A stretch of 64,000 nucleotides of DNA from Acomys russatus (Eukaryota > Chordata > Mammalia > Rodentia > Muridae). The notes under the pieces are model-generated. The model saw nothing but the letters and a program-made list of their open reading frames with translations, made no database searches and had not been told where the DNA came from. The stretch spans positions 15,173,376 to 15,237,375 of the forward strand of contig NC_067161.1 of NCBI RefSeq assembly GCF_903995435.1, given 5' to 3'. Shown here in pieces: positions 1 to 11,873 of the stretch (positions are counted from its first letter, which is position 1; the number at the start of each line of letters is the position of its first letter). The translations under genes and the position numbers were made by a program.

Positions 1-650
1 ATGGATCTCTGTGAGTTCAAGGTCAGCCAGGTCTACAAGAGAAACCCTGTCTTGAAGAAACAACAAACAAAACCCTTCTTTAACTGGGCGGTGGTGGTAC
101 ACACACTAGATTAAAGAATCCCAGCACTCAGGAGGCAAAGGCAGGTGGATCTCTATGAGTTTGAGGCCAGCCTGGTCTACAAAGTTCAGGACAGCCAAGG
201 CTACACAGAGAAACCCTGTCTCAAAAAAAGAAAAATAATGTTGCTATTCTAGGCATGGTGGCACACATCTTTAATCTCAGCACTCAGGAGACAGAGGTAC
301 ACAGATCTTTTTTGAGTTTGAAGCCAGCCTGGTCTACTTAGCTGGTCCAGTACAGCCAGGACTACCTAGACAGACCCTGTTTCAAAAACCCAAAACAACA
401 ATAGTAGTTTTTGTTGGCAGTCCCATCAACCAGCACATCTTGGGGAACTACTGGAAATTTGTTACTATTACAGGAACGTCAACTCCCCCAATCTGCCTAT
501 AAATTCTGCAGCCAGGTATGGTTGTGCACACCTTTTAATCCCAGCACTTGGGAAGCAGAGGACTCTGATTTTGAGGCTAGCCTGGTCTACAGAGCATGTT
601 CTAGGAAAGCTAGAGATCCACAGAGAAACCTTGTATGGAAAAAAACAAAA
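1..650 (+). repeat. Cluster of four B1 SINEs
   Basis: Four sense B1 pieces: about 1-77 (3' half only), 83-230, 251-401 and 511-650. Each keeps the 'aatcccagcac' core and/or the 'ccctgt' end with an A-rich tail. All are diverged. Confidence 0.8.
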
Positions 651-1308
651 GAATGAGAGGAAGGAAGAGGGGGAACAGGAGAAAGAAATATATTCTGCAT
701 AAGCATGGAAGAACCATGATGATGTCTGAGCATTCCTCTCTCAAATAAATTGTAACAGACTTGTAGGTAATAATGTTTTTCTCTGATACCCTTGAGTGTT
801 TCCTTGGTTTTCTCTGAAGCTTATCAGTGATATTTCTTGGGTAGGTCTCTCAGTTAAGTTCTCTCATATATCCCTAGTTTGCCATCAGTTAAATTCAGCT
901 ACTTTATTGGATGTTTTTACTTTGATCTGCTCAGTGGTAGGTTTTTATATCATTTGTGCTTTTACTGTAGTAATTAAAGCTGTCTGCCTTTAAACAAATC
1001 CCTTCTGTAACCTTCAGTTCTCTTTATCATATGTGGACCGTGGTAACCATCTGTCTGGTTGGGTTGTTGCATTGGTTCAGTGTCATGATACATGTGAGTC
1101 ATTTATTGTAATCCCTGACCTACCTACCAAGATACTTAGTAAACTGAGTTTACTTTTTCATACTGGACTCTGGCACTAAAAGGTAAATTTCCTGTGCCAG
1201 CCTTAACTTACAGATCCTGACCTGGCTGTGTCCACCTTCTCATAGCCTTCTGTCTATAAAAGAACCTTTCCTCCATAGTTTTTACAGTATTTTAAAAAGT
1301 TAATTGCA

Positions 1309-1463
1309 GGCCAGGCGTTGTAGCGCACGCCTTTAATCCCAGCACTGGGGAGGCAGAGACAGGCAGATTGTTGTGAGTTCGAGGCCAGCCTGGTCTACAA
1401 AATTAGTCTAGGACAGCCAAGCCTAACACAGAGACCTTGTCTCAAAAAACAAAAAACAAAAAA
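1309..1463 (+). repeat. B1 SINE, sense
   Basis: Near full length, with 'ggccaggcgttgtagcgcac' head and A-rich tail. A second truncated B1-like 3' piece follows at about 1470-1533. Confidence 0.85.
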
Positions 1464-1554
1464 TGTTAATTGCCTCTCTGTGACTTTGAGGACAGCCAAC
1501 ACTACACAAAGAAACCCTGTCTAGAAAAAGCAAATAAACCAAAAGTTAATTGCC

Positions 1555-1735
1555 TGGCTGGAGAGATGGCCCAGTGGCTAAGAGTGCTGACTGTTGTTCT
1601 TGCAGACGTTCTGAGTTCAATTCCCAGCAACCACATGGTGGCTCATGACCATCTAAAATGAGATCTAGTGTCCTCTTCTGGTGTGTGGGCTTACATGTAG
1701 GCAGAACGCTGTCTATATAATAATCTTTTGTTTTA
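1555..1735 (+). repeat. B2 SINE, sense
   Basis: Head 'ggctggagagatggcccagt' (tRNA-derived), then 'caaccacatggtggctca' and 'cctcttctggtgtg'. Confidence 0.85.
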
Positions 1736-1769
1736 AAAAGTTAATTACTTTAAATTCCTGTTTTGAATT

Positions 1770-2468
1770 CAATTTTTTTTAACTTTTTATTGATTCTTTG
1801 TGAGCACCCTAGTCCCACTCATCTCCCAGTCCCCTCATATCCACCCCACCCACAAGCAACAACATCTCATGGTGGAAGCTGTAGTGTGCCCCACAGTAAA
1901 CCCCTTTGTCCATATATATTCACTTGCAAATGTTCACTGCAATGAGTCATTGGTCAGGTTCAAGGTCCCTGGCTTCTGTGACACCTTCAATACTGGATCC
2001 TCACTGGGACTCCTAGTTATCCTGTTGTTGCCCTATGACATGGAGATCCTGCAGCGTTAGACTGGCCCTTTCAGGAGTCCCAACACTTTGAAGATGATTC
2101 AGATTTCTGAGTGGGCCAATTCAGAGCCCTGGATCTGGGCCTGGGTAGTAGCCGATCTGGTCAGCCTGCCTGCTCTCCTTTTATCTGTACTCCTGCTCCA
2201 GCACTGCTCTGGCTAGCCTACCCAGTGCCACAACCATCAGCAGGAGTCAGGGACTGGTTCACCAGCACCCATGTCTCCACTGTGCTGCCCAGTCAAGGTT
2301 TGGGGCACACTCTCCGAAGTGCTGCAATCTGTGAGAGTCTGGGACAGCTCTCCTGCTCCTACACCCTCCGGGCTGGCTCACCCATGCCTTTGCCCTCAGA
2401 GCCAGCTCCACTGTATGGCCCAAGGGAGGTGCAGGTCCCACTCTCCAGAATACTACAGCCAGTGAGGG
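1770..2468. repeat. Interspersed repeat, copy 1 (L1 3'-end-like, family unassigned)
   Basis: Shares with 9105-9716 long matching stretches: 'cactcatctcc', 'gcaaatgttcactgcaatga', 'ggatcctcactgggactcct', 'gagatcctgcag' and 'agccctggatctgggcctg'. The element is common in rodent genomes as far as I recall and may be an L1 3'UTR in antisense; I cannot fix the family. The open frame over 2111-2512 lies within it and is not a gene. Confidence 0.6.
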
Positions 2469-2581
2469 GGCAGGGCAACCCAAAAGAACCAAAGAGATGG
2501 TTCCGTGTATAAAAGCACTTGTCAAGCAACCCTGATGTCCTGGATTTGATCCCTGGAACCCATGTTAAAGACAGACATAGT

Positions 2582-2741
2582 GGCCAGGCGTGGTGGCGCA
2601 CACGTTTAATCCCAGCACTCTGGAGGCAGAGGCAGGCAGATCACTGTGAGTTCAAGGCCAGCCTGCTCTACAAAATGAGCTCAGGACAGCCAGGGCTACA
2701 CAGAGAAACCCTATCTCGAAAAACCAAATAAAATAAAAAAC
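2582..2741 (+). repeat. B1 SINE, sense
   Basis: Full-length copy with 'ggccaggcgtggtggcgcac' head and AAATAAAA tail. Confidence 0.9.
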
Positions 2742-2821
2742 CAGATGCAGTGGTACACATCTAGCCAGAAGTATACTTTGGCCTGCCTTAAAACAAGGTA
2801 TACACAATTCAGTATAAATAG

Positions 2822-2823
<2 letters not shown>

Positions 2824-2853
<30 letters not shown>
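2824..2853. repeat. (AC)n microsatellite
   Basis: About 15 uninterrupted AC units. Confidence 0.9.
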
Positions 2854-2856
<3 letters not shown>

Positions 2857-2885
2857 CTCTCCAGAAACTTTAAGAAATGGGCAAG

Positions 2886-3130
2886 GGCCAGATATGATAC
2901 ATGTCTGTAATCCTGACACTTGGGAGGATCACTTGTTAAAGGCTGGGCTACATGCAAGAACCTTTTGTTGTTTTATTTTTTTGAGACAGGGTTTCTGTGT
3001 ATAGCATTAGCTGTCCTAGACTCACTTTGCAGATCAACCTGGTCTCAAACTCACAGAGATTCTCCTGCGTCTGTTTCCCCAATGCTGGGATTACAGGTGC
3101 ACCTGGCTGCAAGAACCTATCTTTAAAAAA
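2886..3130. repeat. B1 (sense, decayed) interrupted by antisense B1
   Basis: A diverged sense B1 (from 2886) carries an antisense B1 (about 2964-3107). The 11-base duplication 'tgcaagaacct' at 2953-2963 and 3108-3118 brackets the insertion. Confidence 0.75.
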
Positions 3131-4541
3131 AAACAAAACAGGAAATTTGGTTTCTTTAAAGGTCCTAAGGAGAATGTAAGCATAACTAATACAGAGAGTT
3201 GTTTTTATGTGGATGATTTTTGCTTGGCTATTGTAGTGTTTAGAAATGAAGCAGCCTTTAAGCTGCCTGATGACTGATTAATTATAAATGATATATCATT
3301 TTCTTCTTTCTGTCTTCAAGAAAACAAAGAAGGCTTAGTGTTACAAACTGTGAATGTGTCTGCTCCTCTGGTACTGTCATGCTTTTTCTTGAATTAGAGT
3401 GATAAAGTCTGAAAATAGCTGTGGTGGGAGGTTGTTCCTGAGCCAGGAGGCTCTACGAAAAGCTCCTTTCCGTGTTCTGGGGTTAGGGAGGGAGAAGCAG
3501 GCTTTCTCATATCCCAAGGGAGCAGCTGTATCAACTTCCACTTCTCTAAGGCCTGCTGGGCTTTCAGTAGACACCAGATCCAAGTGCTTCTGACCTGCAC
3601 CTCTGCCTCTGTAAAGAAGTGAAACCCTGGAACTAAAGATTAAATGTCCCTTGTAGAAATTAAGCAAAGTGTTACACAATGTTTCATGCTGGTTTGACTA
3701 TCATGTGCCTTCAGCGGTATGTATTCAGCTAAGCCATTTTCACCTCTGCTTGCCCAGGAGAGTTGTTAAGCCTGGTTCCCCTAGTTGCCAGTCCTGCTGG
3801 CTGGTTCAGTGGATGATGACAAATCTGGTAGGTTTGCTGGATTCTCAGTACGGTGTACTTAGGGAGAGAAGCTGTATTTGTTAGCAGCCCTGAGGTGCTG
3901 AAGACGGCTCCCAAGGACTGGTGGAAGGAGAGTTAGTGGCCTTTTAACATTGTGATTCGGGTTTGTAGAGAAGCCCATGCAGGATGAAGCAACAGGCTGT
4001 AAGTTACTTCATAAAGCTGTGATCCATTTATTACATCGTTGCTTATGAAATACTTCTCCAAGTGTGTAATTTTGAAATTTAAAACCATTGAGAGAGAACC
4101 AACATTATTGTTTTCCATGGGTTTTTGTCTGTACTAGGCAATTTTGAATGTGTTTAGTTTTTGAATCCTTATAGCAGCCTTTTTGTTTGTTTGTTTGGTT
4201 GGTTTTTTGTTTGTTTGTTTGTTTTATTAAGGGGGAAAAAAGGGAGGGGAAGGTACTATAATCCTTGGGGAGATAATCAGCTTGTCCCAAATTAGGTTCT
4301 ACACACAAACCTAGTTATGAGTAGAGACCCTGTCCCTCATACCAGATTTACTACTACTTTAGTCCTTGATACTCCTGGGGGTGGGGGGGGGGTGACTTGA
4401 CTCTTCAATGTTTGTTTTATTTCCTTACTTGAATTCTTTGGTTTTGGTGTTCTCCTTTCTTTATCTGTGTCCACTTTACTTAACTGTTGAGGCATTTCTT
4501 TAACATAGGAATTTATGAGTATTGAAAAGTGGAATTCCAGA

Positions 4542-4716
4542 GGGCTAGAGAGATGGTTTAACAGTTAAGAGCATCAACTGCTCATCCCAGGCCTGGGTTC
4601 AATTCCCAGCACCCACATGGCAGCTCACAACTGTCTGAAACTCCAGGATGTAACACTCTCACACAGGCATATATGCAGGGAAAACACCAGTGTGTATAAA
4701 ATAAAAATAAGTTAAT
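4542..4716 (+). repeat. B2 SINE, sense
   Basis: 'gggctagagagatggttta' head, 'caattcccagcacccacatg' core, A-rich end. Confidence 0.8.
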
Positions 4717-4842
4717 TAAAAACGAAAAAGGTAGAATTTCAGCCTCCTAGGTCTGTTAGAACAGAGAAATTAATATTGAGGATATGGGTAAAACCATATG
4801 ATAAAACTTGGTGATAAAAATTTAAAAATTTTAAAAAGCAGT

Positions 4843-4967
4843 GCCAGGCACGATGGAGCACACCTGTAATCCCAGCTCTCAGGGAGGCAGCTCTCAGGGT
4901 TAGAGACCAGCCTGGTCTACAAAGTGAGTCCAGGACAGCCTAAGCTACACAGAGAAGCCCTATCTTG
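4843..4967 (+). repeat. B1 SINE, sense
   Basis: 'gccaggcacgatggagcac' head with an internal duplication of 'ggcagctctcaggg'. Confidence 0.8.
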
Positions 4968-5242
4968 GGGGGTGGGGGAGGAAGCTTTTGGCATTCTAAA
5001 ATGTTGCCCCTTGTTTACTTACTTACTTTGGGGAGGTAGTTTTTTTTGTTTGTTTGTTTGTTTGTTTTTTTCATGTTACCATGTGAGCTAAATATTTTTA
5101 TTTTCAAACATTATTGAGAACTTAAATTAAACAGGTATGTAAAATGTATACTTTCACTTTGTCATGTATACACTATGAAACCATAGTCAACAATCAAGAC
5201 ACTTTTTATCTTTACACATTACTTTTTATTACCGGAGGATGG

Positions 5243-5395
5243 TGTGCATGCACGCCTGTGTGTGTCATAGTGCATGTGGACATCAAAGGACAACTTCCAG
5301 AGTTTGTTATTTTCTTCAGCTGTGGGACCCAGTGTTCAGATTCAGGTTGTCAGTCTAGCATGTGCTTTTATCTGCCTAGCCATCTTGTGACCCAA
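5243..5395 (-). repeat. B3-type SINE, antisense
   Basis: 'catcaaaggacaacttccag' core and a 'ctagccatcttgtgaccc' end, the reverse complement of a B2/B3 head. Confidence 0.65.
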
Positions 5396-5640
5396 AGAAA
5401 TTGGCTTTTAAGTTTTGAATGTAGCTATCAAAGTCTCTCTCAGGTGAGAAAAGTCTTAAGCCTGAGCCACATTCTTACGGAATGAGAGCATAAAGGCACA
5501 CTCAGCAAGGCCTTTACAAGGTTGTTTTTCAGCCTCAAGGACTGCTTGAAACAGTAAAGTGTTCGGCATAATGGCATGTAATAAAACTACTTTTATTATT
5601 TGGCAACCAGTGTAATTTCTTTATCTTTCTAGAGATAGGT

Positions 5641-5790
5641 TTGTTTGTCTTGGTCTTTTTGAGACAGTCTCATGTAAAATCCAGACAGGCCTCAAACTCA
5701 GCATGTAACTGAGGCTGGTCTTTACTGGTCCTCCCGCCACCACTTGCCGAGGGCTAGTTTTACAGAGATGAACCACCATGATTGGCTGTA
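5641..5790 (-). repeat. Old B1-related SINE, antisense
   Basis: 'tttttgagacagtctcat' start and 'gaaccaccatgattggct' end; strongly diverged. Confidence 0.5.
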
Positions 5791-7057
5791 GTGAATGAAA
5801 TACGGTGATGCCTAATTGAAAACAACTAGAGAAGGCAGCTGACCAGGGAAAGTAAAACATCTAAGCTAGTGATCTAGATAAAATATAGATAGAAACACTT
5901 TCAGGATATTGTGTAAGAAGTCACTACAAAAGTGATGACTTGGCAGCCTCTGCCAAACATGGGGAACCTTCAACGCTTCCTGACTTGAAGAGGAGGGTGT
6001 CATACCTCCCTTCCTAGCAAGTATTTATCCTGATGACCCACTGTCTGCCAGATCCTACACTATGTTTGTAAGTGGAAAAAAAATCTGCAGTGGATACTCC
6101 ATAATAATGTAAGCAAGCCTGGCTAAAACTTTGAAAATAGTAGGAATTGCAGGACGAGCTGAGCTTCAGTGCTAGAGGGTAGTGTTAGAAACCTTCTGTG
6201 AGTTTCTGATGCAGCCAGGGCTAAATCAGCTTTTGGAAAGTGCCTTCCTCCTGTGTGTAATCAACTGGCCTTCTGTGATAACAGATATGCATATGTGTAG
6301 GCAGAGGCCCAGAGTCTATCTGTGTTGGATGCCCACCAGTGGTCCCTTCTAATTTTCTGGCTTCTACAGGTGCTCCAAGTCAACACACAGCTAAAAATTG
6401 TCCTCATAGGAGTAAGAACATGTGACCAATGAAAGTAAACCTACTGTAGGAAGGACCTGGCAGAGACAGTTGGCCAAGGGGATAAATACTGCCAGGGAGG
6501 TTATCCTCTTTGTCTTTCTGGGGTGGGCCTAATATTTTCCAGTTCCATACATTTACCTGCACATTTCATGATTTTATCTTTCTTTGTAGCTTTATCATTT
6601 CCTTGGTTTCATTATCCATTCATCAACTGATGGACATCCATGCAACAGAACTTTTATTCTGTTGTAACTGTTATTTTGGAGGCTTATTGCCACCGTTTAC
6701 TAACCTAGGCTTAGTCCTTGACGCTCTATACAGTCTAACCTAGGCCTAGAGTGTTTCAGCCTCTGAGACTTACTCCTTTAAAAGCTCACTTTTTCTTGTT
6801 CTTACTAAGTTCTGGGATGGCTGGTTCAATTCAGCTGTTTTGGCTCAAACTCCTCTCCCATCTGACTTACTCAATCTGGCTTTTCTCTCAGCCCCTGAAT
6901 TGCTCTGCTTGGCCTCAAACTAACTCCAGCAATCTGTTCTAATCTTCTGGCTCTTTCTCATTATCTGGCTCATTAGGTCTTCACCACAGTCTAGTTTGCT
7001 ACCTCTCTATGTAAAACTCTCCCTCATTCTGTGTTGCTCCCTTAAGTAGCTTCCCTT

Positions 7058-7154
7058 TCCTCCTCCTCCTCCTCCTCCTCCTCCTCCTCCTCCTCCTCCT
7101 TTTCCTCCTCTTTTTTCTTTTTAAGACTTATTTATTTATTTATTTATTTATTTT
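7058..7154. repeat. (TCC)n then (TTTA)n simple repeats
   Basis: About 14 TCC triplets (7058-7100), followed by TTTA units that are the A-rich tail of the adjoining antisense B2. Confidence 0.85.
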
Positions 7155-7310
7155 ATACATACTCTGCCCACATGTGTGCCTACCCTCCAGAAGAGGGTAC
7201 CAAATCTCATTGTAGATGGTTATGAGCCACTATGTATGTAGTTGCTGGGAATTGAACTCAGGGCCTTTGCAAGAACCGTGCTCTTAAACTCTGAGCCATC
7301 TCTCCAGTCC
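7121..7310 (-). repeat. B2 SINE, antisense
   Basis: Ends 'ctgagccatctctccagtcc'. Contains 'ctccagaagagggtacc', the part of B2 that can carry a CTCF-like motif. Confidence 0.85.
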
Positions 7311-7439
7311 TCCTCTCTCTTCTTGTGAGAGTTGGCCATGTCTTGTTCTGTCAAATCTTTCTCTGGTTCGTCACGTTTTCTGCTACTCAACTAAATATCA
7401 CTTTCAAGCATGGGTGCTTCCTTTTACAAATTCATTTTA

Positions 7440-7560
7440 CCTTCATTGTTGGGATTAAAGGCATTGTACTACTTACTACACCTGTACCTGAAACTTGCTC
7501 TATACCAGGCTGGCCTTGAACTTAGATCTGCTTTCCTCTGTCTCCTGGATTAAAGGCGTG
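7440..7560 (-). repeat. B1-derived fragment, antisense
   Basis: 'ccaggctggccttgaact' and 'gattaaaggcgtg' are recognisable, but the order is disturbed. Confidence 0.45.
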
Positions 7561-7819
7561 TTTGTATTCCAGCCAGATCACATAGACATAGAAGGTCTTT
7601 GGATGTGATCTCTTGGTAGAGCAGCCATATTCTGAATTAAAACTCCTCTTCTCATCTAGGCTGATTCCATGTCCCAGCTCTTGAGAATAGAACAATGATG
7701 AGAAAACGGATGAACATCTCTATTTCTGTAGTGGGCAGTGGGGTCCTTTGGGTATACAGCTGGACCACACTAGGTCTGTTTCTGGTTTTTTTTTTTTTGT
7801 TGTTGTTGTTTTTTTTTGA

Positions 7820-8098
7820 GGAACATTGCACTGGTTTACAGAGTCAGCCTAGCCTTTTACATGGGTTCTGGGATCAAAACTCAAGTCCTGCTGAACATGG
7901 TGACTCCCACCTTTAATCCCAGCATTTGGGAGGCAGAGGCAGGTGGATCTCTGTGAGTTCAAGGCCAGCCTGGTCAACAATAGATAATCAGGGCTACATA
8001 GAGAAACCGTGTCTTGAAAAAACCAACCAACCAACCGACCCTCAGGTCCTTGTGCTTGTGAAGCAGGTACTTCACCCACTGAGCCATCTTCCCAGTCC
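7820..8098. repeat. Antisense B3 with inserted sense B1
   Basis: The B3 outer parts (about 7820-7890 and 8041-8098) are split by a sense B1 (about 7891-8035). 'ctcaagtcct' at 7880-7889 and 'ctcaggtcct' at 8041-8050 are the target-site duplication, 9 of 10 bases matching. Confidence 0.7.
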
Positions 8099-8180
8099 AA
8101 CACTGGGCTGCTTCAAGAAAGCCTTTTTTTCATTGTTCAATTTTTCTTTTTGTTTGGTTTTGCTTTTTTGTTTTTGCTTT

Positions 8181-8331
8181 TGGAGACAACGTTTCTCTGT
8201 ACAACAGCCCTGGCTATTTATTGTACAGAACCCAGGAACTTGCTCTGTAGACCAGGCTGGCCTCAAACTCAGAGATCTACTTGCCTCTACCTCGAGGGCT
8301 GGGATCAAAGGCATGTGCCACCACACCATGC
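8181..8331 (-). repeat. B1 SINE, antisense
   Basis: 'ggagacaacgtttctctgt' to 'gccaccacaccatgcctc', with a T-rich flank as tail. Confidence 0.85.
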
Positions 8332-8995
8332 CTCATTGCTCCATTTTTCATACTTGCTTTTAATTATTGTAGACCAGACAGTGACAGTACTGAGTCTATG
8401 CTGTCACTATGTTTACAGCCTTATAGTACTGAAGCTTCTCTGAGTGGGCACACTTTTTTTGGAATGACTTGCTGGTAAATACTGTCAGGTTATTAGGTTG
8501 TGCTTAGATCACTAGTTTCTTGTCATGCCTCTCATTTTCCTCTGAGTTCATTTATTTCTCCCAGTTAGCCATCTCATTAACATAATAATAAGCTGTGTGC
8601 TCTTACATTTATGTTGCAGATTTATTCAAGAATCTGATTACTGATTATTTCATTATTATTTACTAGCTATGTAGCTCTAAATAAAACTTACTTCATTATC
8701 AATTTTCCCATCTGTAAAATATGTACAGTAGACTTACTTTCTGCTATAGTTGTAGGTATTTGTTACATATATATAACATGCTTATGGCTAAGACTGGTAA
8801 ACATTCTGAAGTGTATGCTTTTGTGTTTAAGTGTATATATTGAAATTGGTTGCCTACCTAAGATCTGAACATTGATAGTATGAGTGGGCATGCTTATGGG
8901 AAAGGGGAAATCTCACAGTGCCCCATCCTATGAAAGAATCTGATCATTGCTGAGAGAGGGAAAATTCCCCAGGGAGGTGCCCCTAGTTGGTTATC

Positions 8996-8999
8996 TTTT

Positions 9000-9041
<42 letters not shown>

Positions 9042-9096
9042 TTCCTTCCTTCCTTCCTTCCTTTCTTTGTTTCTTCCTTTCTTCATTGCTTTCTTT
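8996..9096. repeat. (CTTT)n/(CTTC)n tract
   Basis: Pure CTTT units, then CTTC units; a polypyrimidine array with purine strand on minus. Confidence 0.9.
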
Positions 9097-9104
9097 TTTT
9101 AACT

Positions 9105-9716
9105 TTTTCTTGGTTCTATGTGAATTTCGCATCATGAACCCCAATCCCACTCATCTCCCTGTCCCTTCGTATCTGCCCTTGCAACTCCCCCCAAATAAAA
9201 CAACAACAAATACCAAAAAAAAAAAAAAAAAATCTCCTCGTAGAAGCTGTAGTGTGTCACACAGCACACTCTTTTGTCCACACATCTTTACTTGCAAATG
9301 TTCATTGCAATGAGTCACTGGTCTGGTTCAAAGCCCCTGGCTTCTGCCACACCATCCACACTGGATCCTCACTGGGACTCCTCTCAGATACCCTGTTGTC
9401 ACCCTGTGACTGGAGATCCTGCAGCTTTGGATCTGCAGGACCGGGCCCTTAACAAGCTCCAGCAGTTCATAGATGGGGTAGATTTTGGAGTGGGCCAAAG
9501 CTAAAGCCCTGGATCTGGGCCTGAGTGATAGCTGAGTTGGTCAGCCCACCAGTTTTTGTGCCCCACCAGGGTGAGCTCTCCAGCACTGCCCCAACTAGCA
9601 GGACCGTCTCTCCTGCTCTCATGCCCTCTGGGCCAGCTCAACCATCTCCACACCACCAGGTCCAGCTCTACTTTGCTGGGCCTGCTCTCCCAAGAGCTAC
9701 AGCTGGCACCTAGCAG
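9105..9716. repeat. Interspersed repeat, copy 2 of the same family
   Basis: Same orientation and roughly 75-80% similar by eye to the copy at 1770-2468. It is preceded by a CTTT/CTTC tract and contains an internal A-run (about 9216-9231). Confidence 0.6.
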
Positions 9717-10579
9717 CTAGCTAATTGGTTATCTAGTAGAATGTGATCAGCCCTGAAATCATACACATAAACCACTAAAGGGACTCAGTAGTTTTTATAT
9801 ATATCTATATATAACAATAACTAAAGAAAAGAGGTCATCATTTAAAGGGGGGGGGGGATATGGAAGGAATGGGAAGGAAGGATTGATGTAATTATATTTT
9901 AATTGCCCTGCTAAGAGGCAAGAAACTTAGATACACTGTCTGTGATTGAGTAACTACTTTCCAGTGACATCCTGTGATAGCAAAGTATGGATTTTGAGCA
10001 AACATCTCTATTTTCCAAAGTGTTTAAGTGAATAGGTTGGTTTTATTTGTTTGTTTGTTTGTTTGTTTCCTGAAACCTTATATGTACTGATCTTATTTCC
10101 CATTTGGAAGTAGATTCTTTTAATGCCAAATTTGTACCATAATTTTTACCATATTGAAGTATGCTAATATCTCCATTCTTTGGGACTTTAGGAGTACAGT
10201 TTCATTCAGCACCAGAAAAATGATATACAAGTGTTTATCAGAACCCTGTAATTTAATCTTTCCAGATAACTGTACTTACACAGAAAGTGACATAATGTGC
10301 TGATGCTTTAAAAGAGTATGTATTGGGGATTGCTACAGAGTTGGGGTTACTCTTTCTAACTTGTCCCTTTGTGCTTCTTCAGTTAGTGCCTGTCTGTCAG
10401 ATCTGAAGCTGAAGCTTAAATTAAAAACTAGACAAAGAGTCTTACAGCCTTTCTGGGTTTGTCTCTGTTCCTCCAGTTAGGTGGTTTATCTTTTTGTTCT
10501 GCCGTTCTAACCCCTCACTGATCTCTGTGAATAGTCTACATTCAGGCAGGTGTGTGAACAGTTTCCTCAGGGTTCCACT

Positions 10580-11050
10580 CAGCTATATAGTTTTTTCTAT
10601 AGTGTTGTATTTGATTTACCTAATATTTTGTTGAAGATTTTTCAGTCTTTTCATGAGATATTAGTCTGTAGAGGTATTTGTTTTCTTCCTTTAGCACTAA
10701 GATAATGTTTGTCTCATAGAATGAATTAGAAAATTTCTCTTCTGTCTTGTGAAAATAGGTTGTTATAATTTCTTATTGTTCAGCAGAATTCACCATTGAC
10801 CCCATCTGGAGTTGGTGCTTCCTGCTTTTTTATTATTATTATTAATATGCTTCCTGTTTTAAAAAGTTATTATTTATTCAATTTCTCTTGATAGGGCTGT
10901 TTAGATTATCTCTGTTCATAAGCTTCGGCAGATTATGTCTTTTCAGAAAAAGTCAGTTTCCTCTAGTGAATCCAACTTGTAGGTATGATGTTTTCATAGT
11001 ATTGTTAGACTTTTAATGTCCATATATGTGTAGCTGCACCTGATGCATAC
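10580..11050 (-). mobile_element. Old L1 ORF2-like fragment, antisense
   Basis: Plus-strand text such as 'ttgttgaagatttttcag', 'agcagaattcaccattgacc' and 'ccatctggagttggtgctt' follows the antisense pattern of the L1 ORF2 reverse-transcriptase region. It is heavily decayed, with no open frame and no ends visible. Confidence 0.5.
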
Positions 11051-11311
11051 TGCGTGTGATTTCTTTTGCTACTGCTAGTAGAAGCACAAGTTTTCCTGAT
11101 ATTTGCAGTGAGGGAGTGGGGATTGCAGTGATAAACTCAAAAGGCCCCCACCTGATTGAGCCTCTTAAGAGCTTTCTCTTCCCTTACCTACTGGTTCTTG
11201 AGCAGCATGCCTGTTAGAGGTTGAGATGAGAGTGCTGTTGGGTTTGAAGCTGACCACACTGTGATTAGAAGCACACTCATGGAAACTGTGCCTATCCCCC
11301 TTTCTCTGCAG

Positions 11312-11709
11312 GTGCACTGACAGAGTGCTACGATGAGCTGGGGAACCGATACCAGCTGCCAGTATATTGCTTGGCACCACCAATCAACATGATAGAGGAA
11401 AAGAGTGACATAGAGACTCTGGATATCCCTGAGCCACCTCCCAATTCTGGACATGAATCTCAGCTCCGTCTGCGCCTCTCCACAGGCAGAGACCTCAAGC
11501 TTGTGGTGCGCAGCACAGACACGGTGTTCCATATGAAGAGGCGCTTACACGCCACAGAGGGTGTGGAGCCAGGCAGCCAGCGGTGGTTCTTTTCTGGCCG
11601 GCCTCTCACTGATAAGATGAAGCTTGAGGAGCTGAAGATCCCCAAAGACTATGTGGTGCAGGTTATAGTGAGCCAGCCTGTGCAAAACCCAACACCAGTG
11701 GAGAACTGA
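11312..11709 (+). CDS. UBTD2: UBTD2 terminal coding exon (ubiquitin domain-containing protein 2)
   Basis: Carries the C-terminal 131 residues plus stop of UBTD2 (also called DC-UbP), a cytoplasmic ubiquitin-like adaptor reported to link ubiquitin-activating enzyme E1 and the deubiquitinase USP5. The exon follows a good acceptor (pyrimidine run, then 'ctctgcag' ending at 11311) and opens with the last two bases of a split Gly codon, then ALTECYDELGNRYQLP. A short acidic linker rich in Glu, Asp and Pro follows. Then comes the ubiquitin-like fold (about 11458-11685), with LRLRLSTGRDLKLVV, a HMKRRLH helix, the QRWFFSGRPLTD turn and DYVVQVIV as the last strand. The protein ends PVEN and TGA is at 11707-11709. 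The sequence is nearly identical to the mammalian protein, so this is a functional exon, not a retrocopy: an intron-type boundary precedes it. Residues 1 to about 103 lie outside the window. UBTD1 is the paralogue, but residues throughout favour UBTD2. Confidence 0.96.
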
Positions 11710-11873
11710 GCTGGGCTTCCTGCTCTCTAGATCCCCTGGCTCCTTTTTATTGTTACTATTTCCTATTCTATAGCGTGAAATTTATTTTCACTGCTCTGAA
11801 TTCCCTATGAATGGATTTAGTTCTGAGGAATTACCAGTGAAAAATTCCATCTGTGATGGAGACCAACAAATAT

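Larger units (their letters stand above)
1..11311 (+). other. UBTD2: UBTD2 last intron (partial)
   Basis: Non-coding stretch upstream of the UBTD2 terminal exon. No sequence resembling the preceding UBTD2 exon (the acidic/basic N-terminal half of the protein) is visible in any frame, so earlier exons must lie upstream of the window. It holds B1, B2 and B3 SINEs, two copies of an L1-like repeat, an L1 ORF2-like antisense fragment and microsatellites, each listed separately. The unlabelled parts (about 660-1300, 3120-4540, 5790-7050, 8340-8990, 9720-10570) look like unique or very old sequence with no supportable gene. The stretch 6700-7660, around the antisense B2, has an LTR-like look ending in 'attaaaactcctctt', but I could not name a family. 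Confidence 0.75.

Noticed and set aside
2111..2512. 133-codon open frame
   Set aside because: It lies wholly inside a dispersed repeat that has a second copy at 9105-9716.
1..11311. Search for earlier UBTD2 exons
   Set aside because: No sequence like the N-terminal half of UBTD2 was found in any frame.
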